64,000 nt of DNA. Origin: Actinomycetales bacterium. GTDB lineage: Bacteria > Actinomycetota > Actinomycetes > Nanopelagicales > Nanopelagicaceae. The notes below the pieces were generated by a model. That model saw nothing but the letters and a program-made list of their open reading frames with translations, was not told the origin of the DNA and ran no database searches. Where the stretch lies: assembly GCA_018969355.1 (NCBI GenBank), contig JAGWYO010000002.1, positions 38,573 through 102,572 of the forward strand, given 5' to 3'. The stretch's first letter is position 1. Each line of letters begins with the position of its first letter. A program made the position numbers and the translations under genes. Shown here piece by piece: positions 54,546 through 64,000 of the stretch.

Positions 54546-55145
54546 ATGCTAAGTCGTACTTTAAAACCTGCGGTTACGAGATTAATAACACCCGTAGCCA
54601 CCAAAGCCCTGCGCATCGGGATAACACCCAATGCAGTCACATGGGTGGGTGCTATAGGAGTAATTGCATCAGCGCTGTTTTTCTATCCGCGTGGTGATTT
54701 CTTTCTTGGCACCGCGCTCATTGCCTTTTTTGCCGTGAGCGATCTCTTCGATGGCACGATGGCTCGTATCTCTCAAGCAGGTGCTAGCAAATGGGGAAGT
54801 TTCCTAGACTCCACCATAGATCGCTTAACAGATTCTTCGATTCTTCTAGGCGTGAGTATTTACTTGATCAATAACGATGACCAATTAAGTTTTGTCGTGA
54901 TTGCCACGCTAGTAACAGGAATGCTCGTTCCATATATTCGTGCCAAAGCTGAGAGTTATGACGTTGAATGTAGCGGGGGAATAGCAGAGCGGACCGAGCG
55001 GTTAATCATGGCAATGTCTGCAATTGCACTTGATGGCCTGGGGGTTCCATATGTCCTGGCCGCCGGAATGTGGTTACTTGCAATGTTAGGAGTAGTAACA
55101 GTGGTGCAACGAATGGTGATTGTTCGCAAGGCATTTAAGCAATGA
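54546..55145 (+). CDS. pgsA: Phosphatidylinositol phosphate synthase (CDP-alcohol phosphatidyltransferase)
   Basis: A 199-residue membrane enzyme joining inositol-phosphate to CDP-diacylglycerol. The full motif is present: D66-x2-D69-G70-x2-A73-R74-x-G84-x3-D88-x3-D92. ATG 54546 starts just before the first amphipathic helix. It overlaps patA by 4 bases. Its inositol-phosphate substrate is made by the ino1 product. Confidence 0.93.
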   Translation: MLSRTLKPAVTRLITPVATKALRIGITPNAVTWVGAIGVIASALFFYPRGDFFLGTALIAFFAVSDLFDGTMARISQAGASKWGSFLDSTIDRLTDSSILLGVSIYLINNDDQLSFVVIATLVTGMLVPYIRAKAESYDVECSGGIAERTERLIMAMSAIALDGLGVPYVLAAGMWLLAMLGVVTVVQRMVIVRKAFKQ

Positions 55146-56026
55146 TTCAAACGGTAACCGCCTGGGGTTATTTTGCTGCTTGGCGAGTTTTGCGTTGGTT
55201 ACCAGAGATATTGGTATATTCGATCGCAGACAAAATCGCAGACTCTATGGTGCGAAAAAATGGAAAATTCATCGTTCGATTCCGCTCGAATTTACAACGG
55301 ACGCAGCCAAATATAACGCCTCTAGATTTAGATCTACTTGTTTACAAAGCCACGCGATCAGCCTTTCGTTATTGGTGTGACACATTTAGATTTCCTGATT
55401 GGTCTAAAGAACGAATTCTTGGCACCGTAACTTTCAATGATGAAAGTATTTTGATGGATGCCGTGTCTGCTGGAAAGGGAGCGATTGTTACATTGCCGCA
55501 TTGTGGAAATTATGATCATGCAGCAGCGTATTTTTGTGCTCGAGGGGCGAAAATAGTCACCGTGGCCGAGCATTTGAAGCCAGAAAAGCTTTTTAAGAAG
55601 TTCATGCAATACCGCTCTGACTTTGGAATGGAATCTCTTCCTCTCGATGGCCGTGTTATTCCCACACTCATACAACGCATAAGAAGTGGTTGCGTGGTGG
55701 CACTTGCTGCCGATCGGGATCTTTCTCGTTCAGGAATTGATGTTACTTTCTTTGGTGCTCCAGCCAGAATGCCTGCAGGGCCGGCCTTACTTGCAATTCG
55801 CACAGATGCCCCGTTAATCAGCGCCTACGTTTCATACACCGAAATAGGAATCCATATCGATTTCACCCTGATTGAAATACCCACAGAAGGAAGTGAAACC
55901 GAGCGCGTAGCTGCTTTGGTTCAAAAGAGTGCTGATCTATTTGCACAAGGTATTGCCCAGCACCCTCAGGATTGGCACATGATGCAACGCATTTGGATTG
56001 ACGGCGATTTCAAGGATCGTAACTAA
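55142..56026 (+). CDS. patA: Phosphatidylinositol mannoside acyltransferase
   Basis: A 294-residue LpxL/HtrB-type acyltransferase. The catalytic pair is H120-x4-D125 in LPHCGNYDHA, and VVALAADRDLSRSGIDVTFFGAPARMPAGPALLA is the second conserved block. In the pgsA–patA–pimA context it acylates the mannose of PIM at the inner membrane leaflet. It overlaps pimA by 1 base. Confidence 0.93.
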   Translation: MIQTVTAWGYFAAWRVLRWLPEILVYSIADKIADSMVRKNGKFIVRFRSNLQRTQPNITPLDLDLLVYKATRSAFRYWCDTFRFPDWSKERILGTVTFNDESILMDAVSAGKGAIVTLPHCGNYDHAAAYFCARGAKIVTVAEHLKPEKLFKKFMQYRSDFGMESLPLDGRVIPTLIQRIRSGCVVALAADRDLSRSGIDVTFFGAPARMPAGPALLAIRTDAPLISAYVSYTEIGIHIDFTLIEIPTEGSETERVAALVQKSADLFAQGIAQHPQDWHMMQRIWIDGDFKDRN

Positions 56027-57210
56027 TGTTGACTAAGAAACTCACAATTGGGATCGTTTGTCCTTATGGATGGGACACACCGGGTGGTGTGCAAAATCAT
56101 GTTCGAGATTTAGCTGAGTTTTTAATCGCGGCTGGACACACTGTGTCCGTTCTTGCACCTGCTATCGATGAGAGCCAATTGCCTGACTATGTAGTCAGCG
56201 CAGGTAAACCAATCTCTATTCCCTATAACGGCGCTGTTGCACGTGTTCTTTTTGGACCTATTGCCTATGCACGTGTGCGCCAATGGATAGGTAGTGCAGA
56301 ATTTGATCTGTTGCATCTACATGAGCCAGCAATTCCATCAATCTCACTTCTTGCTTGCTGGGCAGCAGAAGGTCCGATGGTGGGAACTTTTCATGCGGCG
56401 GCAAAGCGGCAGAAAGTAATCTTTGCAATTGGCCCAATTCTTGAACCTGCTATTGAGAAACTATCTGCCCGCATCGCAGTTTCAGAGGCCGCGCGCCTTA
56501 CCTTAACTGATCACCTTGAAACTGATGCAGTAGTTGTTCCTAATGGAATTTATGCCAAGCGTTATTCTGCTGGAATTTTCCAGCAGAAGTGGGCAGGAAA
56601 CACGATTGGTTTCATCGGTCGTTTTGAGGAACCGCGTAAGGGCTTACAGGTACTAGTTGACGCTCTGCCCATTGTTGCTCGCTTTGCACCTGATGTAAAA
56701 GTTTTTGTGGCAGGACCTGGAGATCCGAGAGAGTTTGAAAAGCATATTGATCCTCAATTGCGTCATCGATTTGAATTTTTAGGAAAGATTTCTGAGCAAG
56801 AAAAAGCAGACTTTATGTCATCAGTCTCACTCTATGTTGCACCTAATACAGGTGGTGAATCTTTTGGAATTATTCTTGCTGAAGCTTTAGCAGGCGGTGC
56901 CTGTGTCGTTGCAAGTAATATCCCAGCATTTGATTCATTGTTGGGCTCAGGTGAGTTCGGTGCTCTCTTTGAATCCGAAAACTCTACTGATCTGGCAAAG
57001 GTAATAATTGATTTACTTCGAGATCAAAATAGGCGCAAGCAATTATCTATAGCCGGCAAGGCACATGCCCAAATATTTGATTGGGACGTAGTGGCTCAGC
57101 AGATTTTTTCAATTTATGAAATGGCAATGGTTGGCGCTAATGGAGTTTCATTGAGCTCTGATGGGCGTGCCTGGAGCCGCTTCCTCTCACGTGATGAGGA
57201 GAAGAAGTGA
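56026..57210 (+). CDS. pimA: Phosphatidylinositol alpha-mannosyltransferase
   Basis: A 394-residue GT4 glycosyltransferase adding the first mannose to phosphatidylinositol from GDP-mannose. IGIVCPYGWDTPGGVQNHVRDLAEFL is the PimA N-terminus, HEPAIPSISLLACW is the acceptor region, and FIGRFEEPRKGLQVLVDAL with PNTGGESFGIILAEALAGG is the nucleotide-sugar domain. ATGA overlap with the next gene. Confidence 0.95.
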   Translation: MLTKKLTIGIVCPYGWDTPGGVQNHVRDLAEFLIAAGHTVSVLAPAIDESQLPDYVVSAGKPISIPYNGAVARVLFGPIAYARVRQWIGSAEFDLLHLHEPAIPSISLLACWAAEGPMVGTFHAAAKRQKVIFAIGPILEPAIEKLSARIAVSEAARLTLTDHLETDAVVVPNGIYAKRYSAGIFQQKWAGNTIGFIGRFEEPRKGLQVLVDALPIVARFAPDVKVFVAGPGDPREFEKHIDPQLRHRFEFLGKISEQEKADFMSSVSLYVAPNTGGESFGIILAEALAGGACVVASNIPAFDSLLGSGEFGALFESENSTDLAKVIIDLLRDQNRRKQLSIAGKAHAQIFDWDVVAQQIFSIYEMAMVGANGVSLSSDGRAWSRFLSRDEEKK

Positions 57211-57710
57211 AAAGTGCCTTAATCCTTGGGTTTGTTCTTCTAGTGGGTCTTTGGTATTTGTCGTTCTCGGCAACTCGTCTTGATCGTTTGCACCATAGAG
57301 TCGAAACAAGTTGGGCAAATCTTGATGTTTTGCTTCAAAAAAGAGCGGCTATTGCACTTGAGATAGCGCACAGTGATTTAGCAGATCCAGCATCTTCACT
57401 GTTGTTGACGGGGGCTGCCTATCAAGCCCGTGATGCAGATGTTGAACATAGATCCGTGGCAGAGAGCGGTTTGTCTGGGGCTTTGAGCCTGATTCTCTCT
57501 GATGGATTGGCGCATGCATCGGATTCAGAAAAAGCCTTATTGCAGGAGCTCTCTGCTTTGACGGCAAAAATTGGCGTGGCAATAGCTATTCATACTGACG
57601 CTGTTTCATCAACACAAATGGTGCGCAAAAAACTTGTCGTGAAGACATTTCGATTAGCTGGAACCGCACCACTTCCAGTGACATATGAGTTTGAATCTGA
57701 TGTTCTATAA
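57207..57710 (+). CDS. LemA-like membrane-anchored protein of the pimA operon
   Basis: A 167-residue protein with one N-terminal membrane helix (~3-22) then RLDRLHHRVETSWANLDVLLQKRAAIALEI, which has the LemA-type pattern of helix with SWANLD and RRA-like residues. The rest is helical. Homologues next to pimA are common in Actinobacteria, with no known function. Overlap with pimA is 4 bases, and the next gene begins before its stop. Confidence 0.7.
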   Translation: MKSALILGFVLLVGLWYLSFSATRLDRLHHRVETSWANLDVLLQKRAAIALEIAHSDLADPASSLLLTGAAYQARDADVEHRSVAESGLSGALSLILSDGLAHASDSEKALLQELSALTAKIGVAIAIHTDAVSSTQMVRKKLVVKTFRLAGTAPLPVTYEFESDVL

Positions 57711-58704
57711 GCGTCTTTGTAGTGCACTTACCTTGACTGTTTTGCTCACAGGCTGTTCTGCAATTTCAGATCTTGTGTCACAATCGGCCGAACGCAACGT
57801 TCTCAGCGGACGAGAAGGTATCAATGGTCCGGTGTTGGCTGTGAAGATTGATGATACAAATGCGGCGCATCCACAAATTGGACTAGAGGATGCAGATGTT
57901 GTCTATATCGAACAAGTTGAGGGTGGTCTCACGCGGTTAGCTGCAATCTTCTCATCGGTTATTCCAGAGCGCATTGGACCGGTGCGAAGTGCACGTATTT
58001 CTGATATGGAAATCTTGAGCCAGTATGGTCGTGTTGCATTTGCCTATAGCGGTGCACAAAAGAAACTATTGCCAGTCATAGATGCAGCAAATCTACAAAA
58101 TCTTGGGGCCCAAGCACAGCCTCCATCGATATACACAACAGATACTAATCGTGTGGCACCTGTTGCAATGGTTCTACGGGCAGATCGTCTGATGGCAAAA
58201 ATAGTTGAGAAGAACTACCAAATCACCACAGCCTCCACTGTTGGTTGGAGCTTTGGTGATGCACCAGAGGGTGGTAAATCAACTCAATCTGTCATCATGC
58301 ATTGGCCTGCTGCTAGATATAGCGCAGAGTGGTCAGAGTCTGAATCTCGTTGGTTGCTCTCACATAACTCAAGAAGCAATCTCGCGGATTCTGGAATAGT
58401 TCTAGGGCCAACAACATTGGTCATTCAAATAGTTTCTATCACTGATTCCGAATACAAAGACAAGGTCGGGGGAGTCACTCCGTTTTCACAAACCGTTGGA
58501 AGTGGACGAGGATTCATTTTGCGTGATGGTAAAAGTTATCAGGCTCAGTGGAAGCGGCCTTCTGAAGCCGTTGGTACTACGTGGACTCTGCGTGATGGCA
58601 GCGAAATAAAGTTTGCTCCTGGTCAGATTTGGGTTGCCCTGACCGATACCGAGCCTGATTTCACCTATTTATCTGCGAGCGCGAGGGCGACAAAGACAAA
58701 GTAG
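57700..58704 (+). CDS. DUF3048 lipoprotein
   Basis: A ~334-residue lipoprotein. The signal ends at lipobox LTGC (TLTVLLTGCSAISD). The DUF3048 core contains GPVLAVKIDDTNAAHPQIGLEDADVVYIEQVEGGLTRLAAIF and PERIGPVRSARISDMEILSQYG, with a C-terminal domain ending in DGSEIKFAPGQIWVALTD. It acts at the cell surface; the biochemical role is unknown. ATG 57700 is chosen for signal length; ATG 57685 is also possible. Confidence 0.88.
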   Translation: MFYKRLCSALTLTVLLTGCSAISDLVSQSAERNVLSGREGINGPVLAVKIDDTNAAHPQIGLEDADVVYIEQVEGGLTRLAAIFSSVIPERIGPVRSARISDMEILSQYGRVAFAYSGAQKKLLPVIDAANLQNLGAQAQPPSIYTTDTNRVAPVAMVLRADRLMAKIVEKNYQITTASTVGWSFGDAPEGGKSTQSVIMHWPAARYSAEWSESESRWLLSHNSRSNLADSGIVLGPTTLVIQIVSITDSEYKDKVGGVTPFSQTVGSGRGFILRDGKSYQAQWKRPSEAVGTTWTLRDGSEIKFAPGQIWVALTDTEPDFTYLSASARATKTK

Positions 58705-58742
58705 GATGTTCCCCTACACAGGTGAAGGTGAGTAAAGAGTAA

Positions 58743-59630
58743 ATGTCAGAAGTAAAAGGCACAGGACGAGTCAAGCGTGGAATGGCCGAGATGCTCAAAG
58801 GTGGCGTCATTATGGATGTCGTCAACGCGGAGCAGGCAAAGATCGCTGAAGATGCCGGCGCAGTTGCTGTGATGGCACTGGAGCGCGTGCCTGCCGATAT
58901 CCGTGCACAAGGCGGCGTTGCTCGTATGTCTGATCCTGACATGATTGAAAAGATTCAAGCAGCAGTCTCAATCCCTGTGATGGCCAAAGCCCGTATAGGC
59001 CACTTTGTTGAAGCCAAAGTTTTGCAATCTCTTGGTGTTGATTACATCGATGAGTCAGAGGTTCTTACTCCGGCAGATTATGAAAACCACATTGATAAGT
59101 GGGAGTTCACAGTTCCATTTGTGTGTGGTGCTACAAATTTAGGTGAAGCTCTCCGTCGTATTAATGAGGGCGCTGCAATGATTCGTTCTAAGGGTGAGGC
59201 TGGCACAGGCGATGTTTCCAATGCCATGCAACACATGCGCAAGATTGGCGGGGAAATCCGACGCCTTTCTTCAAAGCGTGAAGATGAACTCTATGTTGCA
59301 GCTAAAGAGCTCCAAGCTCCCTATGAATTGGTTAAAGAAGTAGCCCACAACGGCAAGCTTCCAGTTGTTCTCTTTACTGCTGGCGGAATCGCAACACCTG
59401 CAGACGCAGCATTGATGATGAGCATGGGCGCTGATGGAGTCTTTATTGGCTCAGGAATATTCAAATCTGGAAATCCAGCCCAACGCGCAGCTGCATGTGT
59501 GAAGGCAACAACGTTTTGGCAAGATGCCAAGGTTGTGGCTGATGCATCTCGCGGATTGGGCGAGGCAATGGTTGGTATTAACGTTGCAGATCTTCCTGTG
59601 CCCCACCGTCTTGCTGATCGCGGCTGGTAG
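58743..59630 (+). CDS. pdxS: Pyridoxal 5'-phosphate synthase, PdxS subunit
   Basis: A 295-residue lyase making PLP from ribose-5-phosphate, glyceraldehyde-3-phosphate and ammonia. [43 protein letters not shown] is diagnostic, K82 in [13 protein letters not shown] is the ribose-binding lysine, and [13 protein letters not shown] follows. It works with PdxT 12 bases downstream. Confidence 0.98.
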   Translation: MSEVKGTGRVKRGMAEMLKGGVIMDVVNAEQAKIAEDAGAVAVMALERVPADIRAQGGVARMSDPDMIEKIQAAVSIPVMAKARIGHFVEAKVLQSLGVDYIDESEVLTPADYENHIDKWEFTVPFVCGATNLGEALRRINEGAAMIRSKGEAGTGDVSNAMQHMRKIGGEIRRLSSKREDELYVAAKELQAPYELVKEVAHNGKLPVVLFTAGGIATPADAALMMSMGADGVFIGSGIFKSGNPAQRAAACVKATTFWQDAKVVADASRGLGEAMVGINVADLPVPHRLADRGW

Positions 59631-59642
59631 TTCACTACTTTT

Positions 59643-60239
59643 ATGAAGGTCGGAGTTCTCTCACTCCAGGGTGATGTTCGCGAGCATGTGAGCGCTTTGA
59701 TTGCTTGCGGTATTAATCCCATTGAAGTACGGACAGGATCAGAGTTGGCAGAAGTTGATGCCTTGGTTTTGCCTGGAGGAGAATCAACAACTATCGCCCA
59801 GCTATCTGAAATCTTTGGCATCTTTGAACCTATTAAGCAACGTATTGCTGCAGGTATGCCCGTGTATGGATCGTGCGCAGGAATGATTTTGCTCGCCGAT
59901 TCCATTTTGGATGCCAAACAAGGACAGAAAACCTTTGGTGGATTAGATATCACAGTTCGCCGTAATGCTTTTGGTCGCCAAGTTGATTCATTTGAAACAG
60001 ATCTCATATTTGATGATGGATCGAGTGATTTGATTAAGGCGGTATTCATCCGTGCTCCATGGGTGGAAAAAGTGGGGGCTGGCGTGAAAGTACTGGCTGT
60101 AGTTGATTCCCACCCCGTGGCTGTGCGCTCTACAACTCTTCTTGCCACCTCTTTTCATCCAGAACTTACTGCAGATCATCGGATTCATCGCTATTTTATA
60201 GAGGAAGTGGCAAAGCCTGCTTTAGAGAAGGTACAGTAA
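59643..60239 (+). CDS. pdxT: Pyridoxal 5'-phosphate synthase, PdxT glutaminase subunit
   Basis: A 198-residue class-I glutaminase. GVLSLQGDVREHV starts the fold, LPGGESTT is the oxyanion area, C78 in YGSCAGMIL is the nucleophile, and SFHPELTAD gives the His-Glu pair. It feeds ammonia to PdxS. PLP made here is needed by PabC and other enzymes. Confidence 0.97.
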   Translation: MKVGVLSLQGDVREHVSALIACGINPIEVRTGSELAEVDALVLPGGESTTIAQLSEIFGIFEPIKQRIAAGMPVYGSCAGMILLADSILDAKQGQKTFGGLDITVRRNAFGRQVDSFETDLIFDDGSSDLIKAVFIRAPWVEKVGAGVKVLAVVDSHPVAVRSTTLLATSFHPELTADHRIHRYFIEEVAKPALEKVQ

Positions 60240-60278
60240 GTTTCATAATCATCGTTCATGAGATTGAAGGTGTACGTC

Positions 60279-61031
60279 ATGTCTGGCCATTCCAAGTGGG
60301 CAACAACCAAGCATAAGAAAGCGATTATCGATAGTCGTCGTGCAAAGGTTTTTGCTAAGCAGATCCGTGCAATAGAAGTTGCCGCTCGCAATGGTGGCGC
60401 TGACATGGAAGGCAACCCAACTTTATTTGATGCAGTTACCAAGGCTAAGAAATCTTCTATGCCAGCCGATAACATTGATCGCGCAATTAAGCGTGGTGCC
60501 GGTTTAGAGGCTGGTGCTAAAGATTGGATAACGATTATGTATGAGGGCTATGGCCCTAACGGTGTTGCGATTATGATTGAATGTCTATCTGATAATCGCA
60601 ACCGTTCAGCCTCTGAAATTAAGGTTGCTGTCACACGCAATGGTGGATCAATGGCAGATCTTGGTTCTGTTTCATATCTTTTCAATCGCAAAGGCGTCAT
60701 CATTGTAAATAAGGTTGACGGGTTAACAGAGGATCGAATTCTTGAGGCCGTCCTAGATGCTGGAGCAGAAGAGGTTAATGACTTGGGAGAATCTTTTGAG
60801 GTTGTGTGTGAACCAGTTGATTTGGTGCAAGTTCGAACTGCCCTGCAAAACGCTGGAATAGACTATGAATCAGCTGATTCTTCATTCCTGCCATCAATGT
60901 CGATTCCACTAGATGCCGATGGGGCTAAGAAGGTATTTGAACTCATTGATGCCATTGAAGAGCTCGATGATGTACAAAACGTCTATAGCAACTTCGATGT
61001 TTCAGATGAGGTTATGGCGAGCCTGGGATAA
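60279..61031 (+). CDS. YebC/PmpR family protein
   Basis: A 250-residue protein of the YebC family. [37 protein letters not shown] is the conserved N-terminus; [29 protein letters not shown] and the C-terminal [12 protein letters not shown] complete it. Members act as transcription regulators or help ribosomes through proline stretches. Directly upstream of ruvC as in most Actinobacteria. ATG 60279 matches the family start. Confidence 0.96.
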   Translation: MSGHSKWATTKHKKAIIDSRRAKVFAKQIRAIEVAARNGGADMEGNPTLFDAVTKAKKSSMPADNIDRAIKRGAGLEAGAKDWITIMYEGYGPNGVAIMIECLSDNRNRSASEIKVAVTRNGGSMADLGSVSYLFNRKGVIIVNKVDGLTEDRILEAVLDAGAEEVNDLGESFEVVCEPVDLVQVRTALQNAGIDYESADSSFLPSMSIPLDADGAKKVFELIDAIEELDDVQNVYSNFDVSDEVMASLG

Positions 61032-61085
61032 ATTCGTCACCAGTAAGGCCTAGGCTAGAAACTGCAAACTTCGTCAGAGGAATTG

Positions 61086-61631
61086 GTGGCCATAATGCGC
61101 GTGCTAGGTATTGACCCTGGTCTCACACGTTGTGGCATTGGAATCGTGGAAGGCAAACCTGGATCAACGTTAACTATGGTGGGTGTGGGCGTTGTTATGA
61201 CCCCGAGCGATATGGCGCTAGAGAATCGTCTGTTGGAGATTGATAATGGTTTAAATGAATGGATTGCACTCTGTAATCCCGATGTGATTGCAGTGGAGCG
61301 AGTCTTTGCTCAACACAACGTCAGAACGGTTATGGGAACTGGCCAAGCCGCAGGTATTGCATTACTCATTGCTGCTAAAGCGGGAATTCCAGTCATGATG
61401 CACACACCCAGCGAAGTCAAAGCTGCCGTATCAGGATCAGGCCGGGCCAATAAAGCACAGGTCGCTCAGATGGTCCAGAAGATTCTTAACTTGGATTCCA
61501 TCCCTAAGCCAGTGGATGCAACCGATGCACTTGCACTTGCCATTTGTAATATTTGGCGAGGTGGATCAACGGCCAGAATCAATCAGGCAGTTGAGGCCGA
61601 GAAATCACGTCTTAGAAAACTGCGTGGCTAA
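61086..61631 (+). CDS. ruvC: Holliday junction resolvase RuvC
   Basis: A ~181-residue resolvase cutting four-way DNA junctions. Catalytic acids lie in [12 protein letters not shown], in [22 protein letters not shown] and in the C-terminal [14 protein letters not shown] 61086 sits behind AGAGGA; ATG 61095 three codons later is an alternative. It is directly followed by ruvA with no gap. Confidence 0.95.
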   Translation: MAIMRVLGIDPGLTRCGIGIVEGKPGSTLTMVGVGVVMTPSDMALENRLLEIDNGLNEWIALCNPDVIAVERVFAQHNVRTVMGTGQAAGIALLIAAKAGIPVMMHTPSEVKAAVSGSGRANKAQVAQMVQKILNLDSIPKPVDATDALALAICNIWRGGSTARINQAVEAEKSRLRKLRG

Positions 61632-62246
61632 ATGATTGCAACAGTTACTGGAACTATTCGCTGGCTTTCACTCGACAAATTAGTTGTCGAAGTCGGTGGG
61701 GTGGGATTGAACGTTCTGATTAATCCACCGACAAGTGCCGGGTTAACCCTTGGTTCCCAAACAACTCTCTATACCTCCCTTGTTGTGCGTGAAGATGCAC
61801 TTACTTTGTTTGGTTTTTTAACTGAAGAGGTCCGAAATCTTTTTGAGCTTGTCCAAACTGTCTCAGGAGTAGGACCCAAGGTCGCCCTTTCCATCATGGG
61901 TGCGCTCACTCCTGAAGATTTGGCACGGGCTATTGCACAGGAGGACACCTCGGCGATTGAGCGAGTTCCGGGAATTGGTAAAAAAGGTGCCCAGCGCTTG
62001 ATTTTGGAGTTAAAAGGCAAGCTCAGTGATCTCTCCTCTAATGCACCATATAAAGCTCACCAACCGCCATGGCGTGAACAGCTCCTGAGCGCGCTAGTGT
62101 CACTAGGTTTTTCTCCTAAGGAATCTGATTTTGCAATTAGTTATGTCGTTAACGATTTGCATGGCAACAATCTGAACCCTGCCACCATGGAGTTAAGTGC
62201 GCTCTTGAAATTAGCGCTAGCAAGTGGAAAGAGTTCCCGTGGCTGA
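61632..62246 (+). CDS. ruvA: Holliday junction branch-migration protein RuvA
   Basis: A 204-residue DNA-binding protein. Domain I starts [28 protein letters not shown]; two helix-hairpin-helix motifs are [17 protein letters not shown] and [20 protein letters not shown]; domain III (~150-204) contacts RuvB. It overlaps the ruvB start. Confidence 0.96.
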   Translation: MIATVTGTIRWLSLDKLVVEVGGVGLNVLINPPTSAGLTLGSQTTLYTSLVVREDALTLFGFLTEEVRNLFELVQTVSGVGPKVALSIMGALTPEDLARAIAQEDTSAIERVPGIGKKGAQRLILELKGKLSDLSSNAPYKAHQPPWREQLLSALVSLGFSPKESDFAISYVVNDLHGNNLNPATMELSALLKLALASGKSSRG

Positions 62247-63285
62247 TAACCAGGACCGCTTAGTCGGCCCGCATATCAAGGGTGAAGAGTCAGCGTTAGA
62301 ACAAGCTCTTCGTCCAAAGAGTCTTAAAGATTTCATTGGACAAGATCGCGTGCGTGAACAGATAGATGTTTTGCTCACAGCTGCTCGCCATCGACAGACT
62401 CCAGCAGATCACATCTTGCTCTCTGGCCCACCAGGTTTGGGTAAGACTACGTTGGCGTTAATTTTGGCAAGTGAGATGCAGGCACCAATTCGCATAAGCA
62501 GCGGTCCTGCAATTACACATGCTGGAGATTTAGCAGCCATTCTCTCCTCATTAGTTGAAGGGGAGATTCTCTTTCTCGATGAGATCCATAGATTGCCACG
62601 GCCTGCTGAGGAACTTCTCTATTTAGCGATGGAGGATTTCAGAGTCGATGTTGTAGTGGGTAAAGGCCCAGGGGCTACTGCTATTGCATTACAACTTCCG
62701 CATTTCACCTTAGTAGGTGCAACAACACGTGCTGGACTATTGCCAGGACCACTTCGCGATCGCTTTGGTTTTACTGCTCATTTAGATTTTTATGAGGATA
62801 AGGAATTAGCCCAAGTGATTGTGCGAAGTGCTGATCTTTTAGAGATAGATATTCATGCCGATGCAATCACTGAGATTTCTGGCAGGTCTCGTGGCACACC
62901 ACGTATCGCCAATCGCTTGCTACGCCGAGTACGTGACTATGCACAAGTCAGAGCGAACGCATCTATTTCACTAATTCATGCACAAGCTGCGCTTCAGATG
63001 TATGAAGTAGATGAGATGGGCTTAGATCGCCTCGATCGCGCAGTGTTAGTAGCCTTGGTCGAGCGCTTTAATGGTGGACCCGTGGGGGTATCAACGTTGG
63101 CAATCGCGGTGGGAGAAGAGGTGGAAACTGTTGAATCAGTGGCAGAACCTTTCCTAGTCCGGCTTGGCCTCATGGCCAGGACATCGCGGGGAAGAGTTGC
63201 AACTGCTGCAGGTTTTGCTCACATAGGACGAACACCACCTGCTCAATCTGCCTGGCTTTTCGACACACCTGCACCTGACGCCTAG
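62239..63285 (+). CDS. ruvB: Holliday junction branch-migration ATPase RuvB
   Basis: A 348-residue AAA+ motor. Walker A is GPPGLGKTT, Walker B is LFLDEIHRL, the sensor region is [20 protein letters not shown], and the C-terminal winged-helix domain follows. GTG 62239 is preferred because AAAGAG lies before it; it overlaps the ruvA stop by 8 bases. The next gene is secD after 11 bases, with no yajC between. Confidence 0.96.
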   Translation: MADNQDRLVGPHIKGEESALEQALRPKSLKDFIGQDRVREQIDVLLTAARHRQTPADHILLSGPPGLGKTTLALILASEMQAPIRISSGPAITHAGDLAAILSSLVEGEILFLDEIHRLPRPAEELLYLAMEDFRVDVVVGKGPGATAIALQLPHFTLVGATTRAGLLPGPLRDRFGFTAHLDFYEDKELAQVIVRSADLLEIDIHADAITEISGRSRGTPRIANRLLRRVRDYAQVRANASISLIHAQAALQMYEVDEMGLDRLDRAVLVALVERFNGGPVGVSTLAIAVGEEVETVESVAEPFLVRLGLMARTSRGRVATAAGFAHIGRTPPAQSAWLFDTPAPDA

Positions 63286-63296
63286 ACTCTGCACCT

Positions 63297-64000
63297 ATGT
63301 CTACACCTACTAAACCAGTAAAGACGGTTGCCCGCCCAGCGCGATCTTTGGCAATCCTGGCTCTCGTGCTCATTGCATTGACAGGCCTAGTATTTGTCCA
63401 AAGCGCGACAGCAGTGCGTCTCGGTCTTGATTTGCGTGGCGGAACGTCAGTGACTCTTCAGCCGCGAATTGCACCAGGAGAAAATGGGAAAGTTACTAAC
63501 GAAGCCATAGATCAAGCAGTCTCTATTATTCGCCAGCGCGTTAACTCACTCGGAGTTGCCGAATCTGAAGTAGCTGCGCAGGGAAGTGGTACCAATCGTC
63601 AGATTGTTATATCTGTGCCCGGTGATACTGGTCGTCGCGTCGTTGAACTAGTGGGACAAACGGCTGAGTTGCGATTCCGACAAGTGTTGGCCACTGCAGC
63701 CTCAGCTGGTACAGCAGATCCTGCTGCAACACCTGCCACTGGAGTCAGTGCAGAAGTAAATGCAAAGTTCGCAGCTCTAGATTGTACAAAACCTGAAAAT
63801 CTCCGGGGCTCAGGAGCCGATGCACCAACAGAGACAATCGTTGCTTGCGATAGAGCAGGATTAACAAAATATATTTTAGCTCCAGCAGAAGTTTTAGGTC
63901 GTCAAATCTCTAAAGCATCTGCAGGCATTGATTCCCAAGGCGGTAGCGCTTGGTTTGTAAGCCTTACATTTAATGGTGAAGGAACGAGCGCATTTGGCGC
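63297..64000 (+). CDS. secD: Protein translocase subunit SecD (partial, C-terminus outside window)
   Basis: The first ~234 residues of SecD. The first membrane helix is ~19-38 (SLAILALVLIALTGLVFVQS), followed by VRLGLDLRGGTSVTLQPR (the DLRGG motif), IIRQRVNSLGVAESEV, QIVISVPGD and the start of the P1 head. SecD with SecF uses the proton gradient to help protein export. The gene runs off the right edge. Confidence 0.96.
   Translation, partial: MSTPTKPVKTVARPARSLAILALVLIALTGLVFVQSATAVRLGLDLRGGTSVTLQPRIAPGENGKVTNEAIDQAVSIIRQRVNSLGVAESEVAAQGSGTNRQIVISVPGDTGRRVVELVGQTAELRFRQVLATAASAGTADPAATPATGVSAEVNAKFAALDCTKPENLRGSGADAPTETIVACDRAGLTKYILAPAEVLGRQISKASAGIDSQGGSAWFVSLTFNGEGTSAFG

Overview
The window looks like a chromosomal segment of a free-living actinobacterium with a small, tightly packed genome and a medium GC content (below 50 % by eye). 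The actinobacterial signature is strong and comes from gene content and order: PadR–inositol-phosphate synthase; glnA–RDD–DUF4191–lipA–lipB; HesB/PfkB-kinase–ctaC–ctaD–ctaF with ctaE–qcrCAB; DUF3043; thrS–HIT–pgsA–patA–pimA (phosphatidylinositol mannoside synthesis); pdxS–pdxT–yebC–ruvCAB–secD. Such gene order at medium GC, with many 1-4 bp overlaps and almost no spacer DNA, resembles streamlined freshwater Actinobacteria (Nanopelagicales/acI type). That placement is inference from composition and synteny, not from a marker-gene search.

Layout. 1-4.2 kb: end fragment of a Gfo/Idh/MocA oxidoreductase, a small acidic protein, a PlsC acyltransferase, a four-cysteine PD-(D/E)XK nuclease, a LysE exporter and a uracil/xanthine permease with a structured leader. 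4.2-7 kb: PadR regulator and inositol-3-phosphate synthase, a strong terminator, an unknown membrane protein and a small LuxR-type protein with a C-terminal Cys/His set. 7-11.4 kb: crotonase, SDR, CopC-like protein, NCS1 permease and a very short NhaA. 11.4-17.1 kb: glutamine synthetase, RDD protein, S51 peptidase-like protein, DUF4191, acyltransferase, LipA and LipB. 17.2-28.1 kb: MMPL exporter, oxidoreductases, the lipoate-dependent E2 and E3 subunits, leucyl aminopeptidase and GcvT; LipA/LipB supply the cofactor that E2 needs. 28.1-32.0 kb: a complete ECF vitamin transporter operon behind a compact cobalamin riboswitch, pointing to uptake of cobalamin or a precursor. 32.0-35.0 kb: aldo/keto reductase, DUF3043, Fe-S carrier and PfkB kinase. 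35.1-43.3 kb: the cytochrome bc1-aa3 supercomplex genes in two convergent blocks. 43.4-48.9 kb: receiver-like protein, trpD, DEDDh exonuclease, esterase, and a Nramp-related transporter coupled to a soluble PRC-MgtE_N-CBS protein. 48.9-49.6 kb: tRNA-Val, a cupin gene, tRNA-Cys and tRNA-Gly. 49.6-64 kb: pabB, pabC, thrS, HIT, a GTPase-like protein without a nucleotide site, the PIM genes, PLP synthase, YebC, RuvCAB and the start of SecD.

The most interesting items are the unassigned switch-like leader RNA of the uracil/xanthine permease (3.97-4.14 kb), the minimal cobalamin riboswitch driving an ECF operon, the Nramp-related transporter with a detached MgtE-type Mg2+-sensor subunit, the reduced NhaA, the EF-G-like protein with degenerate G motifs, and the metal-ligand-bearing LuxR protein. 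No CRISPR array, insertion sequence, prophage or other mobile element is seen. No gap longer than 300 bases lacks an annotated feature.
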